Source of the DNA: Strigamia acuminata
Taxonomy: Eukaryota > Arthropoda > Chilopoda > Geophilomorpha > Linotaeniidae
DNA length: 64,000 bases
Direction: 5' to 3'
Assembly: GCA_949358305.1 (NCBI GenBank)
Contig: OX442323.1
Location: 5,828,001 to 5,892,000, forward strand
Below are positions 54,501-64,000 of this stretch, piece by piece. The position numbers and the translations under genes are program-made. Numbering within the stretch: the stretch's first letter is position 1; each line of letters begins with the position of its first letter. Below the pieces are notes generated by a model. The model had not been told where the DNA came from, made no database searches, and saw nothing but the letters and a program-made list of their open reading frames with translations.

Positions 54501-56992
54501 GAAGAACAGTTACAATTTCGTGACCACGAGCTCGCCGAAGCCAACGACGAACGTGTTCAACAGAGATTTTCAATCGTTGAACTTAGGTATAATCAAATAA
54601 TTCAATATTACGTAATAAAAATACAAATTTCAAATTGTAGGAAAAATATGGAGAAATTTCAACACACACTCGACGAAACTGAACACAAATTGCGTCTGAA
54701 GGAAGCGAGTGGTATCGAAAAATACGCCAAAAACTTGGAAGATGAAATCAGTGAGTGTTTTTATTTGGTTTTATAAGAATATCAATAATTGTGGAAATGT
54801 TTTGCAGTGAAATTAAGATTGATGCACAAAGAATACACGTGCGAAATGGACAATTTGAGGCGTACGGTCACGGCCATCGACAGGGAAAAGGACCAACTGC
54901 AGATGGAAGTTGATGCGCGCACGGAGAAGATCGCCGCGCTCGAAGACAAGCTCAAACGAGCAGGAAGATCCGAAAACGACTCGAAAATTACTTGCAACAC
55001 GCTGCAAGTTAATCTGGAGTGAGTTTTGCATCAATTTAATTTGATTTAATTTAATTTGACGATTAGTCGGCAGAGAGACGTGATTGCACAGTGCGAAAAA
55101 GAAAAGAGGAACTTGCGGAGAGAGTTGGAAATGTGTGGGAAGGAAAACCAACGGCTAGCGTACAACCAGAACAGTTTGACGACTGCAAATCACGCGTTGA
55201 AGGACGATTTAGCGACGATGACGCGGGAGAATCAACGACTTCATGCGGATTTGGACGCGTGCACCGCCGAGATACAGGAACAGAAGCTTCAAATCCAGGC
55301 GTACGTCGCCGAAGTTAGTAAATTCCAGCAACTGATTTGCGATAAGGACCAGGAGCGGATGGATATTTTGGAACAGTTTCAAAACGTGACGATGGAAGCG
55401 AATTCTCTGGAGACGCAAAACAATCACTTGGAGTCCGAGACGGCGACCATTCGCGTGGAATTGCACGCGAAGAACGTCGAAGTTCAACATTTGCAGACAG
55501 TGCTCGGCGGTTTGCAGCAGGAAATCGAACAGGTGAGAATTTGACTCAAATTGGAATTGAAATTATTATTTTTATTTTTTTGTAGTACATCAATGCGCAG
55601 CAATCGATGGAGATCGAGTTGTCGCAGATGAAACGAAACGTTGCAACGATGGGCGGCGAATGCGAGCGCATGAAACTGGAGAAAGACAGCGTTCAAGATG
55701 ATCTGACGACCGTCAGACATTTGTACACGCAAATTGAGATGGATAAGGAAAAGATTGTGGATCAACTCACGAAGAAGGAGACCGAATGCGATCGGGTATT
55801 TTGAATTTAGCGTCGATTTGATTGTGGTTTTTATTTTTGGTTTCGTTTGATTTGCGGCGTAGCTGGAACAGGAACTCGCCGACATTCAAAACCAATTGGA
55901 CGGAGTGCAAGGCGAAGCGCAACAGAGCAGGATTAAAACGATGGAGTTGGAAAACGTGCTGGCGAATAACCGGCGCAAGGAATTCGAAGCGCAGTTGTCG
56001 TACAAAGACATGGCGACCGAGTTGCGGTTAGCGCAGGAACAGTTAGGCGATTGCGAACAACGATTGTAACTTTTAATATTTATTTTTAAATGTTTAATTA
56101 CAACTAAACTGTTTTATTTATTTATTAGGGATCAAAGTAACCACGAAACGGTGCAATTGCGAACGGCGTTGGCTGAAATGAAGGTCGAGGCGGAGCGAAT
56201 GCAGCGCCAATTAACGCACGAAAAATTCGAAAAGTAGATTTCTTTAAATTTAACAAAATGTTTTGTTTTTTGAGGAAATTATTTTGGTTTACAGAGAACG
56301 CGCGTGCCAAGAACTGCGCAAGTTGCAAGCGATTCACTACAAGGACAGAACGAGAATTGACGACACGGATTGTTTAACGCGCAGTCCCGAAGTGTCCTCG
56401 CATTACGAAATGTAAATTTCTGTTAATTTCGTCGATATTTAAGCGTGACTCGATCGAGCGATCTTTCAGAGAACACTTCCACAACAGACTGCGAAGCGGA
56501 CTGCAAGAAGCGGCGGCGACGAGCAATAAAACGGATTTGGCCGCTCGTAACGGGTCGGCCATTCGATCGGACGAGTCGAAAAGCGATTCGCTGCGTAGAT
56601 CCTCGATCAGGCTCGGCAACTACTCGTGGAAACGCTCGTTGTCGTGGGAAAAATCGCAACATTCGTCCGACAATTCGGTGCATTCCGAAGACTGGAGATT
56701 TACGTCGACTCCCGCGATACCCGCGACCACCGGCGACGCAGTCAGACCTAAAACGACGAGCTTCCAGTTAACGTCCACTACTAATTATAAAAAGTAATTA
56801 TTTCCTCGTTTGGGGGACCCAAAAATCGCGTTTTTCGAGGTCACGCGGTTCAATGAACGACCGATTTTGTTTAATAACAGTTTTATTCGTTTCAGTGACG
56901 ACGAAAATTTTAGTTTAAGTCGAAGACGACAAATCAATCCATCCAACGTGCCAATCATAATAACAGATCCGGTGGACAAATTCCCGAACTAA
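51510..56992 (+). CDS. CEP135: CEP135 centriolar coiled-coil protein (about 1,390 aa)
   Basis: About 19 exons separated by 45-90-bp introns. The N-terminus is diagnostic: MRFRSLRKKLDQLGFKQALS, then VCLVEKLLAELEKL, equivalent to the two-stranded coiled coil of human CEP135 (RKRLDQLGYRQTL). The conserved FRRQKM and DDPYVADMLQVADKRITQL follow, then long coiled coils (DREKDQLQMEVDARTEKIAA, KDDLATMTRENQRLHADLDA) to about residue 1250. CEP135 links SAS-6 at the cartwheel to microtubules during centriole assembly. After the conserved end there is an additional Ser-rich tail (RSSIRLGNYSWKRSLSWEKS … DPVDKFPN). Most exon joins are in frame; the first donor is uncertain (51660-51690). A piece of this gene is duplicated, inverted, at 50060-50235. 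Confidence 0.93.
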
Positions 56993-57453
56993 TACGAACT
57001 AAAGTTTATTTTTTAAATGGCGGATGAGCGGGAACGAGTAAGAGATAGTTTTAAAATAGTGTGTGTTAAATTCTATTTACATCGCGATGTTTTTTGAATC
57101 GTTTTTATTAAATAAATGGAAGTTTGTTTTGTAAGCGAGGGATATTATATGCATTCTTGCCAACAATGCCGTTGTGCCGTGCTGTCGCTAGGCAACTAGA
57201 TAGAACAAACTCAGTCCGACTCGGCCATTTCGTTTTTAGAAGACTTGGATCATGGTTTTTGTTTTGTTTACACGGACGGCGCAAAATTAGAATGACTTTT
57301 TGATGTGAATTCTTGGCTGGGGCGAAATAATTTGCGTTTTATTTTTTTTTTTTGTCCACGGGGCTTCGAATTGTGCGTTTATTGGTATTTAGAATGGGCC
57401 GAGAAACGAGTTTCAAATTGTGAAGCTGGAATTCCCGAAACAAATGTCTGGAC
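56993..57453. other. Intergenic between CEP135 and the next coiled-coil gene
   Basis: Contains an AATAAA-type signal near 57110 for CEP135 and an X-box-like motif at 57184-57196. Confidence 0.5.
57184..57196. promoter_or_regulatory. X-box-like motif GTCGCTAGGCAAC
   Basis: Resembles an RFX site about 260 bp upstream of the ATG at 57454. RFX sites mark ciliary genes in animals; here it is only suggestive. Confidence 0.4.
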
Positions 57454-58776
57454 ATGAATCATTCGGCACAGAAATTGCAAGACGACATACGACAGGTAAA
57501 AAATGAAAAATTAATTTCGAAAATTTTTTTAAAATAAAAAATTGGAATTTTTTCGGTTAAATTTCACGTTTTTCTTAGTTTAAAAGTACAAATTCAGGAC
57601 TTCGTTTAGAAATACAACAGTTGAAACGAACTGTGGAAACGTTGGAACAGGAACGACAGGAGAGCCGGTCCCAGAGAGAACATTTGCAAGAGGAGTTGTC
57701 CTGCGTACAGACAATGTGCAACAGTTTGAAAATAGCCAACTCTAACCTTTGTCAGCATTTGGAGACAAAGGACGAAGAAGTGGCTGAGGTATTAAAGCCT
57801 TAAAAACCCCTTAAAACGAGTGGAATTTAATTTTGTTGATCATTTTAACAGATCCAGGCAGACAAACGAGATCTTCTGTGCAAATTGGATTACTTGTGTA
57901 ACCAATGGCAGCTGGAAAGATCTCGAATTAAAGATTTAAAGGAGCGACTCGGACATCGTCATCAACAGCACACGGTCTCGCAAGCGTGCATTCAGGAACT
58001 GGCGTGTGGGCTGAAAGCTGCGCAGAAACACCTGACAGTTGCTCAGAAAAAATTGTACGATTTATTTTGTTTGTTTATTTTGTTTGAATTTAATTGTGCG
58101 TAAATTAAGAGACAAAATATGCGAAACGTTGCAAACCCTGAACAAACACAAATCCCAAGAGCTCGTGCCGTGCAATTCGGAAGAAAGGGTCATCCAATGC
58201 GAACAGAAGTGGTCTCAGCCTGGCATGGACCAATCTGCGTATCTGTTTGGGTATTTATTCGATTTAAAAATTATTTAATTAATTTTTTTTTTTAAATTTT
58301 TGTTTATTTTAAGTGACGATCCGTTTATGCAGCAGATCGAAGTGTTAATGTCGATGTTGTCCAAGTTCGCTAATACGTGTCAGCCTTCAGTCACGCCGCC
58401 ACCGGTTAAGAATCGTTTGAAAAGTTATAAAAAGATGGCGATTAAGGATAAGTGAGGATTAGTGGATTAGTGGATTAGTGTTTGGTTGTTTGATAGGCCT
58501 TTTTTGTTAGCAGAGACGAGAGTTTGCTCCTTGCGGGGGATTGCGCTTCTGTCGTTAAAAGTTCGTCGGCCGTGATTCAAAGAAATCTGTCGCAATTGCC
58601 CAGTGTTTCGGACCTTGGGAGTTACATTTCCAACGAACATCTTTCGTCGTAAATGGAATTTTTAAGTTAAAGGTGAAATATTTAATTTTTCTCATCGATT
58701 TGTTTGTAGTGAAGCAGTTTCCGAGGTTGTGGAAAAACGATTGTCCACTTCGAAATCAGCCGCAGCATTGACTTGA
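57454..58776 (+). CDS. Small coiled-coil protein (311 aa), unidentified
   Basis: Seven exons (57454-57495, 57579-57788, 57852-58054, 58110-58250, 58314-58451, 58514-58648, 58710-58776) join exactly to 312 codons. The start is MNHSAQKLQDDIRQ. Residues about 15-150 are heptad-rich coiled coil (LEIQQLKRTVETLEQERQES, DYLCNQWQLERSRIKDLKER). A short conserved-looking helix follows (DDPFMQQIEVLMSMLSKFA), then a Ser-rich C-terminus. No catalytic motif, signal peptide or membrane segment. It follows CEP135 in the same orientation and has an X-box-like motif upstream, so a centriolar or ciliary role is a guess. I do not recognise the family. Confidence 0.8.
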
Positions 58777-59524
58777 TTTTGTGCGAATCGAATTTGTTTG
58801 TAGAAAAATTAAAAAAGATGCAATCGTGATTAACTATTCATATGTAAACGCGGCTTTCTAATTTTGTTTATTAAAAAGGTGGAGTGCGATAGCAGCGATT
58901 TACTCGTCACATAATTTGTCACCTTGGTTACGGGCTCTGGGGAGTAACGAAAAAAATATGAAAATATGTTAAAACTAACACATCGATCGAGGCAGAAATG
59001 TGGGGCTGGCGTGCGAATTTGGGTGAGTATTTCAAGGGCAGGGATAATTGACCGGTTTATCAATATCGAGTGTGTGTACGCCCGATCCATTGATAGTTGC
59101 GTAGCGCAATTTGATAAGTGCGTTATAGCTGGAAATAATTAATTATTTCGATGAATGTATTTTAAATTAACAATATTTTCCTTTTTATTATCTATTCGTT
59201 TCGTTTTGTTTTGACAAACGTGCGATTATGTTTTTTCAAATATCGAGTATAAAAATGAACATTCAAGTAGGAAATGACAACAACAATTAACATATTCACA
59301 AATTTCTCAATTTAAATAAAATGAAAAAATAGAATAAGGTTGTTATTCTCAATTTATTAATTTGTTTCGCAACTAAAAGAAGAAGAACATTTAATTTAAC
59401 TTAATATAATAAAGAAAAAGAAAGAAACATTTATTTATATACAACTGTTTCACCCGTTGCACAGTTCTAACTAGCTTATCAGTTATCAGATTGTGTAAAA
59501 ACATGGCGAAAAAGATGATGTCAC
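58777..59524. other. Intergenic between convergent genes
   Basis: AT-rich; holds the 3'UTRs of the coiled-coil gene and egghead. Nothing further is seen. Confidence 0.5.
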
Positions 59525-60901
59525 TCATACAGTTACGGATGGTTTGATCTCCTTATTAACTACATAGAAGCGATGTTTGTTGCCGAAACAGCCCCACATG
59601 ACCGCAATGTTTTCTATGATGATATTAAAGGGGATGGTGCATAGCGCGCCCACGACGCAGAGCACAAACTTGACGAGCCCTAACCGATACAAACTGAACG
59701 ACTTGATAACTCCGAAAATGTACATGTAAATATTGACGGCGCCGACGAAACAGCAGAGAAAGTCCACCACTTGCCAGCAGGGTATGGGGAAGAAGGCGGC
59801 GAGGAAGCCGTTGGACGTGGTGAGCGGGATGGTGACCCACGAGTAGAGCGAGACGCACAGAAAGAACTTGATGCGCATGGGAATGAGCGGGCTGTGCACG
59901 ACGAGGAAGATGCCCTGCATCCAACGCTTGCGCTGCTGGATGAAGTCCCAGAGGGTGAAGGGCGACTTCTCCCACATCTCGCCCTCGATGAAGTTGAACT
60001 CGTAGCCCTCGCGGAACGCCACCATGCTGAAGAAGCAGTCCTCGGCCACCGAGCCGTCCAGGCCGTGGTCGAACGACACCTTGCGCTCGGCGCCCGCCTG
60101 CGTCACCACGTACGAGCCCTTCCAGCTGAACAGCGGCTTGTGGAACATGTTGAACTGGAAGCGGATCTTGCCCATGTCGTCCGCCACGCGGAAACTGTCG
60201 GCCAGCGTGGTCACCCAGTTGATCACGTTCTCGTTGGCGTACGTGATGAGTCCCTGGCCGAACTGGTAGCGCCCGTCCAGCACGAAGTTGAGCACGCCGC
60301 GCACCGAGTTGTCCGTCAGCAGCGTCTCCTCGTCCAGGTGCACGATCCAGTCGTTGTCGTTCAGGATGTTCACGTCGTCCTCCAAGCAGTACTGCAGCGC
60401 GCGCGCCTTGAACAGCGCGCCGCTCTTGGTGGTGTACGTGGACGGCAGCACGAGTTCGCGGATGCGCGAGTGTTTGGGAAGGTTCACGGCTTTGTCCGTC
60501 ACCACTTCGACGAGGAAGTTCTCGAGGCCCACGTCCAGGCACGTGTTGATGTTGCGCGTCACGTTGTTGCGCACGAGCTCGGGGAAGTCGCCGCGCGTCA
60601 CCGTGCGGATGCAAATGAAGGGCGCGAGCAGCGGCGAGCCTTTGAGCTTGACCTTCTCGGGGAAACAGTTGTAGAGGACGAGGCCGAGGCAGTTACACAG
60701 GCATTGGGGGAGGGCGAGGAACGTGACGAAGCGGAGCAGGTATAAGACGAGGGTTCCGAGGAAGCCGTACGCTTCGAATGGGTCGATGTCTTGCGATTCG
60801 AATTTCCAGAGTTTGATGCCGCCGACGCCCACCTCGAAGGCGAACAGGAATGTTAGGAAGAGACAGCAGTGCAGCGCGTGTTTCGTGCGGCTGCTCAGCA
60901 T
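59525..60901 (-). CDS. egh: Egghead, beta-1,4-mannosyltransferase of glycosphingolipids (458 aa)
   Basis: One uninterrupted exon. I start at ATG 60899-60901 (MLSSRTKHALHCCLFLTFLF) because the frame upstream has no ATG and the length then matches Drosophila Egghead (about 457 aa). Features: N-terminal membrane helices; the GT2 core with SPLLAPFICIRTVTRGDFPE, CLDVGLENFLVEVVTDKAVN, a DxD-like element WIVHLDEETLLTDNSVRG, GSVAEDCFFSMVAFREGYEF and a QQRKRWMQG motif (GT2 Q/RxxRW); then several C-terminal membrane spans. The enzyme adds mannose to glucosylceramide in the Golgi/ER, the committed step to arthro-series glycolipids. The coding sequence is more GC-rich than its surroundings, which creates long spurious antisense frames. 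Confidence 0.96.
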   Translation of the reverse strand: MLSSRTKHALHCCLFLTFLFAFEVGVGGIKLWKFESQDIDPFEAYGFLGTLVLYLLRFVTFLALPQCLCNCLGLVLYNCFPEKVKLKGSPLLAPFICIRTVTRGDFPELVRNNVTRNINTCLDVGLENFLVEVVTDKAVNLPKHSRIRELVLPSTYTTKSGALFKARALQYCLEDDVNILNDNDWIVHLDEETLLTDNSVRGVLNFVLDGRYQFGQGLITYANENVINWVTTLADSFRVADDMGKIRFQFNMFHKPLFSWKGSYVVTQAGAERKVSFDHGLDGSVAEDCFFSMVAFREGYEFNFIEGEMWEKSPFTLWDFIQQRKRWMQGIFLVVHSPLIPMRIKFFLCVSLYSWVTIPLTTSNGFLAAFFPIPCWQVVDFLCCFVGAVNIYMYIFGVIKSFSLYRLGLVKFVLCVVGALCTIPFNIIIENIAVMWGCFGNKHRFYVVNKEIKPSVTV

Positions 60902-60953
60902 CTTGCTCACGGCTGCGGACGGTAATAAAGGCTGGACTAGCGAGTGCCACCTG

Positions 60954-61775
60954 CGAAAAAAGCAAAAAATTAAAAAATTAATATGTTTGAAATTTTTTGA
61001 AGATTTTTTTTGAGATTTTTGTCAAAATTTCTTCAATTTTTTAAGAATTTCGTCCAAATTTCTTCAATTTTTTAAGAATTTCGTCCAAATTTCTTCAATT
61101 TTTTAAGAATTTCGTCCAAATTTCTTCAATTTTTTAAGAATTTCGTCCAAATTTCTTCAATTTTTTAAGAATTTCGTCCAAATTTCTTCAATTTTTTAAG
61201 AATTTCGTCCAAATTTTTTCATTTTTTTAAGAATTTCGTCAAAATTTCTTCAATTTTTTTTTAGATTTTTGTCAAAATTTCTTTAATTTTTTAAGAATTT
61301 CGTCAAAATTTCATCAAATTATTAAGAATTTCAGCAAATTTCTTCAATTTTTTAAGCATTTCGTCAAAATTTCTTCAATTTTTTAAGAATTTCGTCAAAA
61401 TTTCTTCAATTTTTTAAGAATTTCGTCCAAATTTCTTCAATTTTTTAAGAATTTCGTCCAAATTTCTTCAATTTTTTAAGAATTTCGTCCAAATTTCTTC
61501 AATTTTTTAAGAATTTCGTCCAAATTTTTTCATTTTTTTAAGAATTTCGTCAAAATTTCTTCAATTTTTTAAGAATTTCGTCAAAATTTCATCAAATTAT
61601 TAAGAATTTCATCAAATTTTTTCAGTTTTTCAAGAATTTCATCAAAATTTCGTCAAAATTTTAAGCATTTCGTCAAAATTTCTTCAATTTTTTAAGAATT
61701 TCGTCGAAATTTCTTCAATTTTTCAAGAATTTCGTCAAAATTTCTTCAATTTCTTTGCGATATAAAATACCTTAC
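60954..61775 (-). other. egh: Probable 5'UTR intron of egghead
   Basis: On the minus strand an acceptor TTTTTTCGCAG|GTGG lies 50 bp before the ATG, and a donor CCG|GTAAGG ends a candidate leader exon at 61776. The intron between is almost entirely the 31-bp satellite. Inferred from splice signals only. Confidence 0.45.
61018..61752. repeat. 31-bp AT-rich satellite, about 24 copies
   Basis: A 31-bp unit (AATTTCGTCCAAATTTCTTC plus an A/T-rich remainder ending TTTTTTAAG) repeats head to tail. Distinct variants (…TTTTTTCATTTTTTTAAG…) recur about 310 bp apart (61214 and 61525), so ten-unit blocks have themselves been duplicated. Confidence 0.92.
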
Positions 61776-64000
61776 CGGTTTATAGCGGTGTTGGCACCTA
61801 CCACGAGTGTGTGTTTAATGTTTACGAGGATTTTTTTAAGCATTTTTCTAGTTCAGGGATTTTTTCGACGCTTCACGACTACAGACAGAACGATATGTCT
61901 GATACGAGGTTGAAGTAAACAGCATTGATAAAGGTTATCAGCTTGATAAATGTTTTGTAACAACATTTAACTGATTGTATTGTTTTCAATCCATTTCATT
62001 CCATCCCATTTTATTTATTTCAATTTTTTCTCCATGCTAATTGCGAAATTTTCATCTAGCATTGATAAACTCTGGCCAACTGGCCTATTGTACTCAAACA
62101 GCTCCCGTGACGTCACACCGTGCCTCCAGAGTCGTGAAAACGTCTTACTTTATTTTATTTTTGCACTTGCGTGGTCACCACCTCGTTACCCAACAAATTT
62201 ACCATTTTTACCTTCATTAATATTTATTTACCAAACAGAAAATTATCAATTCAAAACGTCTAGAATAATCAGTTTTAATCGTGAGATTATTTTTCCAGGT
62301 AAAAAGTGGAGGTTTAAATTTGCTCTTTAATTTTTTTTTAAATTTTTTTTCAATACTTTTTAGCACAGATCGCGATAAAGTGAAAATTCCATTCAAAACG
62401 TGCGTTTCTAGGGGCAACGCCCCTTCGTCACAGACCCCGCGATAAATTCCCATTTCTCACAAATATTTACAATGAAATCTTACGGATTAGAACGTTAAAT
62501 GTTTAATTTTTGATAAATTTATTTTTGATACTCGTTTTTAAGGAAAACACTTCGATTCGTGCCACCTGTCTAAAATTTATTATTTCCGCGACCTGGCGCC
62601 TTTCAGTCGGGCTTTAAATCAATTTAATCTTAATTTCTTACTCGGATTATCTTAGATTTGTGTAATAATATTATTCTGTCATTTTTTTAACTCAGATTTT
62701 AGTTAAATTTTGGAGAACTCGAGGATTCGCCATCGGTTCAAACGTTCACGTAATTAAAGGGAGGTGGTGGTGCATTTGCGAGCGATCGGTCCGATCGGTC
62801 GCGATTATACGTGGGAATAAAATTACTTACGGATAAGCAATTGGTTATCCAGTTGTTTGATAGGAATATATCTCGCTACCTTGTCTAATCAGACACCTTT
62901 CGCTCCCTACGGTCGCCGGCAAAGACAAAATGGCCGCCAAACCATCGTCTGCCTCGACAGGGATGTTTGGAATTGTGGGAAATGAGTCACCGTCACTGGA
63001 AATAAGAGTGCTTGGGATTGGTCGGTTGGGATTATTCATTCCTGAAGGTTAATGACGTCAAAGAATGAGGTTTTGCAGGAAAGGTATAGTGAAATAAGAA
63101 GAAAATCACTCTTGAGTTGTTGTTTTTTTGTTTCTTCTCGGGGAGTTTGATGCAGTTTGGTCCTGAAAAAATTGAAATCCATAACAGAAATAAATTTTAA
63201 AACATTTTTTTATGTAAAATACCGAACTGAATAACAAATTTGGTGGGAAAAAAATTAAAGATTACTATAAAGGTGTATGTAACTCTGTGATGTAACAGAA
63301 ACATTTGTTTCTGGCCTTGATGACTTGTTTACATTGGGATTGAAATAGTTTTCGTGTAATTACAAGAAGTCTGGCACTCAGTATGGTCATGGGCCAGAAA
63401 GTACAGGGACTGCGGCGCATCACGGTACTTCGAGGCCCCGGATGCTGGCACCAAATGGGGCCCCCAAATTTATATTAATAAAATTAAAGAAAAAAAATTT
63501 ATCACATTTTTTTTTTCAATTTCTTTTGTACTTTTGGTGATATGAGCAACTGAAATGCGGTTCCGAGAAATATTACCAAAAGTTTTTTCCAATTTTAATG
63601 ACAATTGTTTATTGGTTTGAATTGACATAAATATTTCCATCCGTTGTGTGAGAATGCAATAAACCAATCAATTATCACGTTTTAGTTAAAGTGACCTTTG
63701 GCTCGAATCCAATTGTCGATGTACTAAAAGTCCAAAGCAATTACACTTGTTTTAGTGTCCCTTGAAATAGATTTTTACGGATTTTTCTTTCCTTTTTTAT
63801 TTTTAAATTCTAATTAGCAGATGGAAATAAATAAATAAAATTTATTCATTGTAATGACAATTTTTTATTTTTCTTTTCTTTGTTTTTATTAGTCATTATA
63901 CCGGGTTTTTTTTAGATAAGCGATTTTGTTTTCTTCACGGTCTCTTGCAGAGTGTAATTAACGAAGCAGCAAGGTGAGTCAGAAATACGCACGTTTATCG
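61776..64000. other. Upstream of egghead; no gene recognised
   Basis: Mostly AT-rich with short ORFs only. Patches of higher GC occur near 62880-63050 and 63390-63470, the latter with GGGGCCCCCA-like runs, and may be promoter or transposon debris. The window ends without a recognisable gene. Confidence 0.45.

Noticed and set aside
59625-60745. Long open frames of about 325-329 codons on both strands across egghead
   Set aside because: They are shadows of the GC-rich egghead coding exon, with Arg/Ala/Pro/His-rich compositions and no homology. The 458-aa egghead frame is unambiguous.
61018-61752. CRISPR array or coding repeat
   Set aside because: The 31-bp units are contiguous, AT-rich and non-coding, with variants but no spacers.

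Overview
The window is metazoan nuclear DNA. Genes are split by many very short AT-rich introns (mostly 50-70 bp) with GT-AG ends, and the proteins are typical of animals: GEMIN5, NUDCD2, hamartin/TSC1, CEP135, ALDH16A1, an F-box/LRR protein and the arthro-series glycolipid enzyme egghead. Egghead, the compact introns and a copia-type element primed by an internal piece of initiator tRNA-Met suggest an ecdysozoan, probably arthropod-like, but the sequence alone does not fix the phylum.

Layout. 1-10.0 kb: copy A of a duplicated GEMIN5 (+) / NUDCD2 (-) pair. A fresh Ty1/copia element (129-4902) splits a GEMIN5 coding exon, and the NUDCD2 copy is dead. 10.3-12.1 kb: intact F-box/LRR gene (-). 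12.7-16.4 kb: hamartin-like gene (-) that lacks its C-terminal half and has a 1,955-bp non-autonomous LTR element (14050-16004) inside a coding exon. 17.1-31.4 kb: a 14.3-kb Ty3-type LTR element with identical 1,475-bp LTRs, gag, pol and an unusual third gene. 31.4-32.4 kb: scrambled fragments of a third GEMIN5 copy. 32.7-39.0 kb: copy B, with GEMIN5 and NUDCD2 both intact. 40.0-41.8 kb: mucin-like single-pass membrane protein (-). 41.8-45.1 kb: mostly empty AT-rich DNA. 45.2-48.3 kb: ALDH16A1 (+). 48.9-51.0 kb: relic Smr, RNF216-like and CEP135 fragments, partly in inverted orientation. 51.5-57.0 kb: CEP135 (+). 57.5-58.8 kb: small unidentified coiled-coil gene (+). 59.5-60.9 kb: egghead (-), followed by a 31-bp satellite in its probable 5'UTR intron. 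61.8-64 kb: no gene recognised.

How things fit together. The genes have ordinary housekeeping roles (snRNP assembly, dynein/Hsp90 co-chaperone, TOR control, centriole assembly, glycolipid synthesis) and share no pathway. The striking content is the mobile DNA. Three LTR elements each have LTR pairs that I read as identical, and two of them interrupt coding exons with clean 5-bp target duplications, so retrotransposition has been very recent. The Ty3-type element is the best candidate for an undescribed system. Gag and Pol are joined by a textbook -1 frameshift signal. The Pol stop overlaps the start of a third gene (TAATG). That start exon has a strong donor which splices in phase, over a 616-bp intron, into a 757-codon exon that has no start codon near its own beginning. 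The third protein has no signal peptide or membrane segment, so it is not an envelope.
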